Source: a virus. From it: DNA of 64,000 nt. How positions within the stretch are numbered: the first letter of the stretch is position 1; every line of letters begins with the position of its first letter. The translations under genes were made by a program, and so were the position numbers. The notes under the pieces were generated by a model. The model was not told where the DNA came from. It saw only the letters and a program-made list of their open reading frames with translations, and searched no databases. Location of the stretch: positions 122,104-186,103 of IMG/VR virus record IMGVR_UViG_3300030099_008323; one strand, 5' to 3'. Shown here in pieces: positions 57,788-63,970 of this stretch.

Positions 57788-57964
57788 TTACTCTCCATTG
57801 TGAGGGTTGTCGTCTAGTTCGTATACATTAATTGTAGGAACCCCATCGCAAAGAGTAAACTCCCCATCATCATAAAAAACCACATTGTCTTCATCGCTTC
57901 GATTAACATCTTGTTTTTGTTCATTTTTTTTCCAGTGTTGGATGTGAAAATATTCTTTGCTCAA
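57788..57964 (-). CDS. 58-residue acidic protein (TTG start), overlapping a membrane ORF
   Basis: TTG start with GAGG upstream and a TTGA overlap with the preceding stop; encodes KEYFHIQHWKKNEQ ... EFTLCDGVPTINVYELDDNP. In another frame, 57814-57924 encodes a 36-residue Met-rich transmembrane peptide (MWFFMMMGSLLFAMGFLQLM). The promoter P-57.8 also lies here. I favour the acidic frame for its ribosome site, but either or both may be used. Confidence 0.45.
   Translation of the reverse strand: MSKEYFHIQHWKKNEQKQDVNRSDEDNVVFYDDGEFTLCDGVPTINVYELDDNPHNGE
57831..57859 (-). promoter_or_regulatory. Early-type promoter (P-57.8)
   Basis: TTTACT, 17 bp, TACAAT with GGGTTCC before the -10. It serves the 222-residue gene and sits inside two overlapping reading frames. 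Confidence 0.6.
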
Positions 57965-58116
57965 CGTCGGCCCTCAATCCAGTTTGTTTTAGATTCGGAG
58001 CGGTCAATAGGTCCACAATCTTTTGGGGTTCTTAGCGCTGCGCGGACCTCCACCAACATTGACTCTAGCTGCTGCTCAAAGCGCTCTAATAGAATCCTGT
58101 ACTCTTTATCATTCAT
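57961..58116 (-). CDS. 51-residue hypothetical protein
   Basis: MNDKEYRILLERFEQQLESM then LVEVRAALRTPKD and a polar end. Helical, coiled-coil-like. The ATG overlaps the previous stop by 4 nt (ATGA). No family recognised. Confidence 0.55.
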   Translation of the reverse strand: MNDKEYRILLERFEQQLESMLVEVRAALRTPKDCGPIDRSESKTNWIEGRR

Positions 58117-58298
58117 ATCGCATACTCCTCGTCAGCCAATGGCGTGACAGTAATAATATTCTCCCAAGTCATTGAGCCCTCAGGCCACAAAACTTGATAA
58201 TCAATCGCAGTGAGTGAGTTTGTGTGTGTCTCGCTTACACGAGTGACGACACCCATCGAGCCAGTGTCATTGCATTTAACTAAATCGCCTGTAATCAT
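58113..58298 (-). CDS. GDLV-family small protein
   Basis: 61 residues: ITGDLVKCNDTGSMGVVTRV, then YQVLWPEGSMTWENI and a divergent C-terminus (VTPLADEEYAI). Linked by ATGA overlaps to genes on both sides. Confidence 0.72.
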   Translation of the reverse strand: MITGDLVKCNDTGSMGVVTRVSETHTNSLTAIDYQVLWPEGSMTWENIITVTPLADEEYAI

Positions 58299-58492
58299 CG
58301 GCCCACATCCTTTGCCATGTTAAAACTTGAGATATACATGTAGCCGCCCTTATTATAAGCGGGAGCAGTACACCTAGCCTTACGAAGAATCTCTTTCTCA
58401 GCAGCCTCTTGTCCACAATCGAGACAAGTGCTGTAGCCTAATGCCTTGCGACGGTCTGAGTATTCCTCATCACATTCAATACAGATAGCCAT
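58295..58492 (-). CDS. Small zinc-finger protein (CxxC...CxxC)
   Basis: 65 residues from the ATG with GGAGG upstream. CIECDEEYSDRRKALGYSTC ends with a second CxxC (CLDC), a DksA/TraR-like four-Cys finger, then CTAPAYNKGGYMYISS. I recall this small protein as widespread in marine phages. May bind RNA polymerase or nucleic acid. Confidence 0.7.
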   Translation of the reverse strand: MAICIECDEEYSDRRKALGYSTCLDCGQEAAEKEILRKARCTAPAYNKGGYMYISSFNMAKDVGR

Positions 58493-58521
58493 GTTGGCCT
58501 CCATGTCTTGGGTACACCTAA

Positions 58522-58549
58522 ATAATAATCACGCAGCATCGGCAGTCAA
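58522..58549 (-). promoter_or_regulatory. Early-type promoter (P-58.5)
   Basis: TTGACT, 16 bp, TATTAT: the closest copy to a standard sigma-70 -35. The -35 and spacer lie inside the 3' end of the preceding gene. Confidence 0.75.
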
Positions 58550-59011
58550 GAGCATATCCAATAAAGGTTGTCTTTTTACCTCTCCATCACCTACGCGTAT
58601 ACAAAAAACTTTGTCGCCATAGGGCGAATAGATGCTGGTGCCTACCTCAGATAGAGCGCAGATAACGCTGCTAAGCTCTACATCACAAAGAGCCCACTGC
58701 TCTTTACCATCCTCTGAATCATCAATATAAGCTGGGCCATCGTCACCAGTTAGCAGCACCAGCATATCATCAGTCAAGTGCTCAGTGGGAATAGGCTCAT
58801 CACTGAAAATAGTCTCAGTAAAGTAGTTTATGTGTTCACCTTCGGGCCAGACCTCTAAGTTAAACCAGCCATCGCGTGCGCACTTCGCTGGTTTAATAGT
58901 CCAATCATAACCATGGTCTTCCCAGTTGAGATAGTAGTTGCATATGCATTGCAACACTTTTGTGACGATTGGTGTGTCATATTTAGGCTTGAACATCCAT
59001 GAAGAATGCAT
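58529..59011 (-). CDS. Hypothetical protein
   Basis: 160 residues, acidic, rich in Trp/Tyr (YYLNWEDHGYDWTIKP; DGWFNLEVWPEGEHINYF). GGAG 6 nt before the ATG. Low pI and aromatic content recall DNA-mimic or inhibitor proteins of phages, but nothing specific supports that. No family recognised. First gene downstream of the array. Confidence 0.6.
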   Translation of the reverse strand: MHSSWMFKPKYDTPIVTKVLQCICNYYLNWEDHGYDWTIKPAKCARDGWFNLEVWPEGEHINYFTETIFSDEPIPTEHLTDDMLVLLTGDDGPAYIDDSEDGKEQWALCDVELSSVICALSEVGTSIYSPYGDKVFCIRVGDGEVKRQPLLDMLLTADAA

Positions 59012-59014
59012 AAC

Positions 59015-59215
59015 TTACTCCGACTTGCTGATAACCTTGACCCAACCTTGCTCGATTGCGTCTAGTGACATTCTCTGTGACTTGGTAAACGTGTTCCACT
59101 GCACCCAGACATACTGTCCTGCTGGGCCTTCGATAGTATTATAGGAACAGACTTCGCTTGTGACAACACCAAAATCGCCATCGCCCATATCTTTAATCAA
59201 ATCACCGGGTTTCAT
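59015..59215 (-). CDS. GDLV-family small protein
   Basis: 66 residues: KPGDLIKDMGDGDFGVVTS, YVWVQWNTF and WVKVISKSE. Its first 14 nt overlap the end of the DUF2061 gene. Last member of the main array in transcription order. Confidence 0.78.
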   Translation of the reverse strand: MKPGDLIKDMGDGDFGVVTSEVCSYNTIEGPAGQYVWVQWNTFTKSQRMSLDAIEQGWVKVISKSE

Positions 59216-59402
59216 TCTTTATCCTTAAGGCCCATAGCTTTTCAAATACATAATGGCAACATATCAAAACAGCGTGCAGAAAAACAGTGATGCCTGTAGC
59301 TGATTTAACATCGCCGGTAGCTAAAAAAAGCACTAACACGGTTACTAAAATAGATACGCACCTCCAGGCAATCACCTTCTTTAAGATGTCACTAGGCTTC
59401 AC
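59202..59402 (-). CDS. DUF2061-like membrane protein, copy A
   Basis: 66 residues from a GTG (KPSDILKKVIAWRCVSILV). Two hydrophobic segments and the DUF2061 pattern: SWR-like AWR, LATGDV, HYVFEKLW. Sits inside the GDLV array and uses the array's junctions: its front reads like KVGD and it ends NETR. Near-duplicate of the copy at 60469-60669. Confidence 0.75.
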   Translation of the reverse strand: MKPSDILKKVIAWRCVSILVTVLVLFLATGDVKSATGITVFLHAVLICCHYVFEKLWALRIKNETR

Positions 59403-59577
59403 TGATAACCTCCAACTCTGGACCATCATACCAAAACAAATCTACCCCTCGTGACCAAGAGACCTGGTAGTAGGGCGCAGCATATTCATCAGACTTTATA
59501 GCTTTGATTATAACGCCAGTGCCCAGCGAGTCTCTCACCAAATAGTTGGTGCGTCTTACTAAATCACCTACTTTCAT
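59392..59577 (-). CDS. GDLV-family small protein
   Basis: 61 residues from the second Met of MKMKVGDLV. TGVIIKAIK, YQVSWSRG and PELEVISEA. Its stop comes one codon earlier than usual (TAG), giving an 11-nt overlap with DUF2061 copy A. Confidence 0.78.
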   Translation of the reverse strand: MKVGDLVRRTNYLVRDSLGTGVIIKAIKSDEYAAPYYQVSWSRGVDLFWYDGPELEVISEA

Positions 59578-59848
59578 TTTCAAGCTCGTGTGAGGGACAA
59601 ACCAACCATACTTTGTTTTTAGGGCTCCAACCCTCTTTAAAAAACCTGCCCATTGCTAAAGCTTCTATAACTGGCTTCGTAGGGTTGCTGTCTGTTACAA
59701 TAAAACTATAGGAACTAATATATTTTGGTAAAGGTTTTTTTCTTTTTGCTATCGATAAAAGATTCTCTTTGGTTTTTACCTTTGATTTCAAAGCTATCAG
59801 CGCAGTGTATTTTTTTCTTGGATTGCACTCCCAGTCTTCAACTTTCAC
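59564..59848 (-). CDS. Unrelated protein inserted in the array, with array junctions
   Basis: 94 residues from a GTG (MKVEDWECNPRKKYTAL). The body (ALKSKVKTKENLLSIAKRKK, then SYSFIVTDSNPTKPVI) does not follow the GDLV strand plan. Yet it starts MKVED and ends ELENESR, using the same overlap sequences. Promoter P-59.7 lies inside it. Either a strongly diverged member or foreign cargo between the junctions. Confidence 0.6.
   Translation of the reverse strand: MKVEDWECNPRKKYTALIALKSKVKTKENLLSIAKRKKPLPKYISSYSFIVTDSNPTKPVIEALAMGRFFKEGWSPKNKVWLVCPSHELENESR
59705..59732 (-). promoter_or_regulatory. Early-type promoter inside the array (P-59.7)
   Basis: TTTACC, 16 bp, TATAGT with AGTTCC before the -10. 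It would boost the last members of the array independently of upstream transcription. Confidence 0.62.
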
Positions 59849-60005
59849 TGATAACCTCTAGCTGCGATTCGGGCCAATGTATTAACTCTTCTGAGCAAGA
59901 TATCGTGTGCCAGCCAGGACTAAACTCGGAGCACGCGATGATCACTCCGACGACACGATCTCCGTGGAATGAACCGATTAGTTCAACTAAATCACCGACT
60001 TTCAC
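59838..60005 (-). CDS. GDLV-family small protein
   Basis: 55 residues, missing from lists with a 60-residue cutoff. GTG start in the 14-nt overlap. KVGDLVELIGSFHGDRVVGV, then WHTISCSEELIHW and LEVISES; the final Arg codon is lost, shortening the next overlap to 11 nt. Confidence 0.75.
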   Translation of the reverse strand: MKVGDLVELIGSFHGDRVVGVIIACSEFSPGWHTISCSEELIHWPESQLEVISES

Positions 60006-60168
60006 TGATTACCTCTAAATCGTAATACGACATTTCTACTACACCATCGGGCCAGAGCACGCTAGCGTAAGCAGGTTCACCCCCGCCTTGATGTCCGTAA
60101 ACTTTGGCTATAACACCGATGCCCGCAGCGCTCCAACCTAACTGCGTAACCAAATCACCTACCTTCAC
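59992..60168 (-). CDS. GDLV-family small protein
   Basis: 58 residues, read by hand. GTG start; KVGDLVTQLG, GIGVIAKVYG, YASVLWPDG and YDLEVISESR. A full match to the family plan, with canonical 14-nt overlaps at both ends. Confidence 0.8.
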   Translation of the reverse strand: MKVGDLVTQLGWSAAGIGVIAKVYGHQGGGEPAYASVLWPDGVVEMSYYDLEVISESR

Positions 60169-60307
60169 TAATCACCTTCAACTCTGAATAGTTTTTTGCA
60201 TCCTCAACCGTGTTATCGTCAAGCCACTCAACTAATGTTATCCACTTGTTGGCCTCAACTATCAAGCCAAGATACTCGTTAAACTCAACTAAATCACCGA
60301 CTTTCAC
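60155..60307 (-). CDS. GDLV-family small protein (shortest copy)
   Basis: 50 residues from GTG. KVGDLVEFNEYLGLIVEANK, TLVEWLDD and ELKVISEGR. The loops are minimal, so this copy shows the core of the fold. A longer upstream frame lies inside the previous gene and has no ribosome site. Confidence 0.8.
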   Translation of the reverse strand: MKVGDLVEFNEYLGLIVEANKWITLVEWLDDNTVEDAKNYSELKVISEGR

Positions 60308-60482
60308 TAAAAATCTCCAACCAACTAGCTCGCATCCAAGCGGGCTCATGCCCGTCAAACCAATATACCCTATAGGGACAACCATTAGGATTTTTTAGTT
60401 GGGGCTCACTTATATATATTATAATCCCCAGGTTTGTAGGGTAAAGGCCGTGAACATTTTTTACCATGTCACCGACTTTCAT
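60294..60482 (-). CDS. GDLV-family small protein
   Basis: 62 residues, ATG start. KVGDMVKNVHG, NLGIIIYIS, YRVYWFDGHEPAW and LEIFSESR. Promoter P-60.4 is embedded in its coding sequence. Confidence 0.8.
   Translation of the reverse strand: MKVGDMVKNVHGLYPTNLGIIIYISEPQLKNPNGCPYRVYWFDGHEPAWMRASWLEIFSESR
60418..60445 (-). promoter_or_regulatory. Early-type promoter inside the array (P-60.4)
   Basis: TTTACC, 16 bp, TATAAT (perfect -10). Located within a GDLV gene; the GTKCY box is absent (GGGGAT). It could start transcripts for the downstream half of the array. Confidence 0.6.
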
Positions 60483-60669
60483 CTTCCATCCTCATAGACC
60501 ACATCTTTTCAAAGCCGTAGTGGCAAGATATCAAAACAGCATGCAAAAAAATAGTGATGTTCGTAGTTGACTCAACATCGCCAGTCGCTATGAAAAGCAC
60601 CAACATGGTCACTAAAATTGAGACACACCTCCAAGCAATCACTTTTTTTAAAGTATCACCGACTTTCAC
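60469..60669 (-). CDS. DUF2061-like membrane protein, copy B
   Basis: 66 residues from a GTG (KVGDTLKKVIAWRCVSILV). Two hydrophobic segments; differs from copy A at about 15 positions, mostly conservative. Starts with an exact KVGD junction and ends DESR. Two duplicated membrane proteins flanking array members imply block duplication of part of the array. Confidence 0.75.
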   Translation of the reverse strand: MKVGDTLKKVIAWRCVSILVTMLVLFIATGDVESTTNITIFLHAVLISCHYGFEKMWSMRMEDESR

Positions 60670-60847
60670 TGATAACCTCCAGTTCATGTGCAGCGTGAAA
60701 AGAAAAATCTGTATCACTCCAGATAATCTTATGGGAAGTAAAGCCCTCCTCTGGATAGTCAGTCATAGATATAATAACGCCCATCCCGTAGTCAACGCCT
60801 TTTATTTTATATTGCTCTTTTAAAACAACCAAGTCACCGACTCTCAT
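60656..60847 (-). CDS. GDLV-family small protein
   Basis: 63 residues from the ATG of MRVGDLVVLKEQ. GMGVIISMTDYPEEGFTSHK, IIWSDTDF and HELEVISESR. The ATG lies in the 14-nt overlap. Confidence 0.8.
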   Translation of the reverse strand: MRVGDLVVLKEQYKIKGVDYGMGVIISMTDYPEEGFTSHKIIWSDTDFSFHAAHELEVISESR

Positions 60848-61031
60848 CGTAAACTTCCAAAAGGCATGTTTGGTAGTTACCAACCGGAGTGTATGGATTA
60901 CACCACACAATGAAGGCAACATCGCGCCCCTGTTGTGAATGACGTGGTTCTTCTAGAGTCTCTAGCCTTACTACGACACCCAAAGGTTTGTCATAATGCG
61001 CGCGAAACTTTACCAGATCGCCAACCTTCAT
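60834..61031 (-). CDS. GDLV-family small protein
   Basis: 65 residues. KVGDLVKFRAHYDKPLGVVV, AFIVWCNPY and CLLEVYDESR. Coupled to the previous member by a 4-nt ATGA overlap instead of 14 nt. Confidence 0.8.
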   Translation of the reverse strand: MKVGDLVKFRAHYDKPLGVVVRLETLEEPRHSQQGRDVAFIVWCNPYTPVGNYQTCLLEVYDESR

Positions 61032-61231
61032 CCAGAATGCCCTACTATCTCTAAATCAACCTCTGTCATAAAACCTTCGTCCACTTCAAAAAAAGGAGAA
61101 ATCCACTGTATCCTCCACCTTTTAAACTTTGTCGGGTGTTTTTCCAAAACTATTCCAATAGGGTGGTAGCTCGTGCCAACGGTATCTGGACCCCATGGCG
61201 TCTTGCACCTAACTAAGTCTCCGGGCTTCAT
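61028..61231 (-). CDS. GDLV-family small protein
   Basis: 67 residues. KPGDLVRCKTPWG, PIGIVLEKH, WRIQWISPFFEV and VDLEIVGHSG. First member of the uninterrupted array in transcription order; the C-terminal SESR has drifted to GHSG. Confidence 0.78.
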   Translation of the reverse strand: MKPGDLVRCKTPWGPDTVGTSYHPIGIVLEKHPTKFKRWRIQWISPFFEVDEGFMTEVDLEIVGHSG

Positions 61232-61437
61232 AAGCCCCTCACGTCACACTGAACGACCTTATAATCTTTTATAAAATAAACTTTCTGACCCGCTTCAGGC
61301 AGACATGCTGACAAGTCTTTGGACACTCGCGAGTGAAATGTCTTAGACCCCCTCTCATACGAGATTAAAATCTCACTTTCATACACATGTTCAACCATTC
61401 CGAGCATCATCATTGTTGCTAAAATCTTGTTCTTCAT
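61228..61437 (-). CDS. Small hypothetical protein
   Basis: 69 residues. Hydrophobic Met-rich start (ILATMMMLGMVEHVY), then a beta-rich body with two Cys (ACLPEAGQKVYFIKDYKVVQ ends CDVRGL). Might have a weak signal sequence. Not a GDLV protein. ATGA overlaps on both sides. Confidence 0.55.
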   Translation of the reverse strand: MKNKILATMMMLGMVEHVYESEILISYERGSKTFHSRVSKDLSACLPEAGQKVYFIKDYKVVQCDVRGL

Positions 61438-61706
61438 GCTCTGCTCACAATCTCATATAGAGATTCGTAGTTGTTAAAACTTCGTGCATCCCAGCCATCC
61501 GTGCACAACCCAGCGTCACGCCACTGCACCTCAACGAAAAGATCCATACCGGCTGTCTTATGGTTATCGCCGTATGGTCCAATGGTGCTGGTTGAAACAA
61601 CAATGCCCATGTCGTCATCATCAGTGCAGCGGATTATGTCGCCTACTTTTGGATATTCACTTAAAGGGATTGCATGCGGTGGCCTCTCTTTTTCATACGG
61701 CGGCAT
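61434..61706 (-). CDS. GDLV-family protein with N-terminal extension
   Basis: 90 residues from the ATG that overlaps the end of the GIY-YIG gene by 14 nt (longer frame rejected as it runs through that gene). A 22-residue Pro-rich lead-in, then KVGDIIRCTDDDDMGIVVST, VEVQWRDAG and SLYEIVS. Confidence 0.7.
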   Translation of the reverse strand: MPPYEKERPPHAIPLSEYPKVGDIIRCTDDDDMGIVVSTSTIGPYGDNHKTAGMDLFVEVQWRDAGLCTDGWDARSFNNYESLYEIVSRA

Positions 61707-61947
61707 TGATAAACTCCTCTTTTTGTTTTCTGGTAAGTCTTTTAAAGCTATACTCTGCCTGTAAAGCATCTCTACGTGTTCTATAAACTCTTGTGTGTAT
61801 ATAGCTGGATGGCCTTCTTGAGCGAGTGTACTTAGCACCTTTAGCTGTTTGGTTATGCTCATGTAGCCTACGCTCCAAGTCTGTAGTTACACCACAATAG
61901 TAAGTACCATCAGCGCACAGTAAAACATAAAGGTACCAGTTTTTCAA
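61693..61947 (-). CDS. Small GIY-YIG endonuclease
   Basis: 84 residues. The domain is complete and stands alone: WYLYVLLCADGTYYCGVTTD (GIY-YIG), a catalytic Arg in LERRLHEHN and a late Glu in LQAEYSFKRL. Matches the YhbQ/UPF0213 type of single-domain nucleases. Could be a structure-specific nuclease acting on host or competitor DNA. Confidence 0.88.
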   Translation of the reverse strand: MKNWYLYVLLCADGTYYCGVTTDLERRLHEHNQTAKGAKYTRSRRPSSYIHTRVYRTRRDALQAEYSFKRLTRKQKEEFINAAV

Positions 61948-62231
61948 TGATTAAACCAAAAATTCATATGCCAAGCGAGAACAGACATATATATCACACA
62001 CACAGGAGCAAGCAATATGCGCTTGTGACGAGCAATAAATTCTAAGCCTATGGCGAAGAGAGTAAACTTTACTACTACAAATACCATAGGCCCTATCTCC
62101 AGGGCCATTGCCATGACTGGGTTTGCTTCTTCTACTCCCCTGCTCACTGCGAACAAGGTCATAACTGCATCGAGAAAGTTCATCAAGTGGCAGAGAAAAA
62201 ACCAAGCTAGCCATGTTTGCTGTCTGTGCAT
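61944..62231 (-). CDS. DUF5658-like membrane protein
   Basis: 95 residues with three predicted transmembrane helices (LAWFFLCHLMNFLDAVMTLF; MVFVVVKFTLFAIGLEFI; APVCVIYMSVLAW). The LDA...TL..V..G.EEANPVM pattern fits the DUF5658 family as I remember it. Function unknown. Overlaps the GIY-YIG start by 4 nt. Confidence 0.7.
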   Translation of the reverse strand: MHRQQTWLAWFFLCHLMNFLDAVMTLFAVSRGVEEANPVMAMALEIGPMVFVVVKFTLFAIGLEFIARHKRILLAPVCVIYMSVLAWHMNFWFNH

Positions 62232-62248
62232 TACATAGTAAATATATT

Positions 62249-62482
62249 CTACGTAGATAAAACTCTTTTTCTTCTATACTTTTTGCTGCCCAGGTGGAGT
62301 GCGCACGTACCATCATCAATGGCCTTGTAGACAAAATCTACATCTACGTCGTGAAACTCACCAGGGGTGCTAAGGTTGCTGTGGCATATATAATAATGGA
62401 TTTTTCTTTTTGTTACCTTTGTGACAAATCCATATCTACCTTGAGTCTCCAGCAAATCGCCTACTTTAATCTTAAAGTTCAT
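62249..62482 (-). CDS. GDLV-family small protein
   Basis: 77 residues. FKIKVGDLLETQGRYGFVTK, then a Lys/His-rich middle and a DVDVDFVY strand; the C-terminus ends basic (KKYRRKRVL). Divergent member. ATG within the end of the RHH-like gene (11-nt overlap). Confidence 0.65.
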   Translation of the reverse strand: MNFKIKVGDLLETQGRYGFVTKVTKRKIHYYICHSNLSTPGEFHDVDVDFVYKAIDDGTCALHLGSKKYRRKRVLST

Positions 62483-62690
62483 GCTTCATCTGATCCATGA
62501 CTGCATCAATGCCGTATTGAATCAAAGTTTTAGCTAAAAACTTTGGAGGACAGTTGTGTTTTTTTGCATACGCTTGCACTGCCTCCCACTCATCGCGGTC
62601 GACAAAGACGCCCTTAATCTCTTTTTTAGAGCGTGGCCTACCTTTTGCTAAATACTCATTGATGCTCTTTTTATTGTGATCGTTAAACAT
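62472..62690 (-). CDS. Small ribbon-helix-helix-like protein
   Basis: 72 residues. Basic start (KGRPRSKKEIKGVFVDRDEW), then helices EAVQAYAKKHNCPPKF and AKTLIQYGIDAVM. Strand-helix-helix order suggests an RHH (CopG/Arc-like) DNA-binding protein, possibly the regulator of the repeated promoters. First gene behind promoter P-62.7. Confidence 0.6.
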   Translation of the reverse strand: MFNDHNKKSINEYLAKGRPRSKKEIKGVFVDRDEWEAVQAYAKKHNCPPKFLAKTLIQYGIDAVMDQMKHEL

Positions 62691-62738
62691 TGTTTCCTCT
62701 CAGATATTTATTAGCCGCTTTGGCCTGTCTACATCTTT

Positions 62739-62766
62739 ATTATAGGCACGGCACACAACGAGTAAA
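62739..62766 (-). promoter_or_regulatory. Early-type promoter (P-62.7)
   Basis: TTTACT, 16 bp, TATAAT with CCGTGCC before the -10: the best overall copy. Predicted start about 42 nt before the RHH-like gene. Confidence 0.82.
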
Positions 62767-62769
62767 AAA

Positions 62770-63078
62770 TTAATCCATCATTTTGTTGATGGCTTCGAGT
62801 GTTTTCTCTAGTAGTTTAAGTGCCATGATTTCTTTGATGCCCTCTACCATATCCGTAGCAGCATCATTATGCATTGAAATAAAGTCTTGGCTGCTCATGT
62901 TCTGTGACATGTGCCCCTGGCAGCCATAGCCAGTCTCTTCGCTGGCTCCTTGTGTTGGATTATTCTGGTTGCTTTTTCTCTGCTCATTCTTTTGAGCCTC
63001 TTGGTTTTCTATCTGGTGTGATTGTCCGGCAGGTGTTGGCCTGTAGACAGCACCAGTGTTTACTGGACCGACTTTCAC
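62770..63078 (-). CDS. Gln/Asn-rich protein using a KVG start
   Basis: 102 residues from a GTG preceded by GGAGGGG. The start reads MKVGPVNTGAVYRP, the same bases as a GDLV junction for the first four codons. Then a polar, Gln/Asn-rich disordered stretch and a C-terminal amphipathic helix (MVEGIKEIMALKLLEKTLEA). The longer ATG frame starts directly on a TATAAT and is less likely. Confidence 0.55.
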   Translation of the reverse strand: MKVGPVNTGAVYRPTPAGQSHQIENQEAQKNEQRKSNQNNPTQGASEETGYGCQGHMSQNMSSQDFISMHNDAATDMVEGIKEIMALKLLEKTLEAINKMMD

Positions 63079-63170
63079 TTTTTCACCCCTCCCCTTGTTT
63101 CGTCTGTGTTGACCTGTTAATGGTAAGTACATATTATAATTAGTGAAAAAATAAAAAAATCGTTATTTGT

Positions 63171-63260
63171 CTAGTAGCAAGCCTTCCAAAGTAAAACAAT
63201 AGAAACCAAAAGCAACACGTCAATCGTAAAAAACATTAATGCTGGCTTGAAATCTTTCAT
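63171..63260 (-). CDS. 29-residue membrane microprotein
   Basis: MKDFKPALMFFTIDVLLLVS followed by IVLLWKACY: one transmembrane helix. ATGA overlap with the end of the GDLV gene upstream. Below normal length cutoffs but consistently placed. Confidence 0.5.
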   Translation of the reverse strand: MKDFKPALMFFTIDVLLLVSIVLLWKACY

Positions 63261-63463
63261 TTGCTCTCGCTAACTACCTCTAAATCCTGACTCATAAAAC
63301 TTCTAACCTTGTTTCCCCGTGCCGTTGGAAACATAACGCTGAACACATCGCACTTCTTTTGTAGTATGACGCCGATTGTTTCAAAAGGTATGCCAATGAC
63401 GTCACTTATGCCATTGGTAAAGTGAGAGTGAATGTTTAATTTTACTAAATCGCCGACTTTCAT
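63257..63463 (-). CDS. GDLV-family small protein
   Basis: 68 residues. KVGDLVKLNIHS, ETIGVILQKKCDVFSVMF and QDLEVVSESK. Canonical start and end although it lies 2 kb from the main array. Confidence 0.78.
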   Translation of the reverse strand: MKVGDLVKLNIHSHFTNGISDVIGIPFETIGVILQKKCDVFSVMFPTARGNKVRSFMSQDLEVVSESK

Positions 63464-63486
63464 CTACCATAATTAGTAGATTGAGG

Positions 63487-63687
63487 TTATTTATGCTTTT
63501 TCAAAGTAGCGATGCACTCCTCTGCTTCAGATAAAACTTTAGTCCAGTGTGTTATTTCATCCAAAAGCTTTGAGTGTTCTCCAATCCCGACTGGGTGGTT
63601 AAAATACGTGTCTAGCACTGCGCGGGCTTCTTCGGCCTTAGACTGAAAATGAGCTAGCGCCGCTTTGTAATACAGATTCTCTTTCAC
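63487..63687 (-). CDS. Small coiled-coil protein
   Basis: 66 residues, helical hairpin: NLYYKAALAHFQSKAEEARA then ITHWTKVLSEAEECIATL. Polar and charged; no family recognised. Starts within the end of the preceding gene (50-nt overlap). Confidence 0.6.
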   Translation of the reverse strand: MKENLYYKAALAHFQSKAEEARAVLDTYFNHPVGIGEHSKLLDEITHWTKVLSEAEECIATLKKHK

Positions 63688-63970
63688 TTTGCAACTCCTT
63701 GTGCTCTTGTTTCATTCGCAAATATTTCTTGTCTTCTCTGGCCTTCTTCCAAGCCTCTCTAAATATGATCGCAGACACAGCCTTGTCGCAGACTAGTGCG
63801 TCCGGCTCCTGCGGTATTAAAGAGCCATCTGGATTGTACTTTCTACCGTCTCTGTGGTTGGCGTACCTTCTGGCTCTGGTAAAACCCATGTGCAGAAACT
63901 TTTTTGCCATGTCTGCACCTACAAAATCTCCACACCTGAGGTAGTCATGAAACATTTTAAGTATTTGCAT
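63638..63970 (-). CDS. Conserved hypothetical protein
   Basis: 110 residues. MFHDYLRCGDFVGADMAKKF then MGFTRARRYANHRDGRKY is a pattern I recall from phage and some bacterial proteins of unknown role. Basic and helical, C-terminal half a long charged helix. The ATG is 30 bp from the window edge. Confidence 0.62.
   Translation of the reverse strand: MQILKMFHDYLRCGDFVGADMAKKFLHMGFTRARRYANHRDGRKYNPDGSLIPQEPDALVCDKAVSAIIFREAWKKAREDKKYLRMKQEHKELQSERESVLQSGASSFSV

Noticed and set aside
61951-62334. 127-residue ORF overlapping the DUF5658-like gene
   Set aside because: Different frame of a gene with clear transmembrane pattern and ATGA coupling; composition lacks any domain.
63121-63150. TATAAT before the 63132 ATG as an early promoter
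   Set aside because: No TTTACY at the right distance, and the -10 would touch the ATG; it does not match the promoter family.
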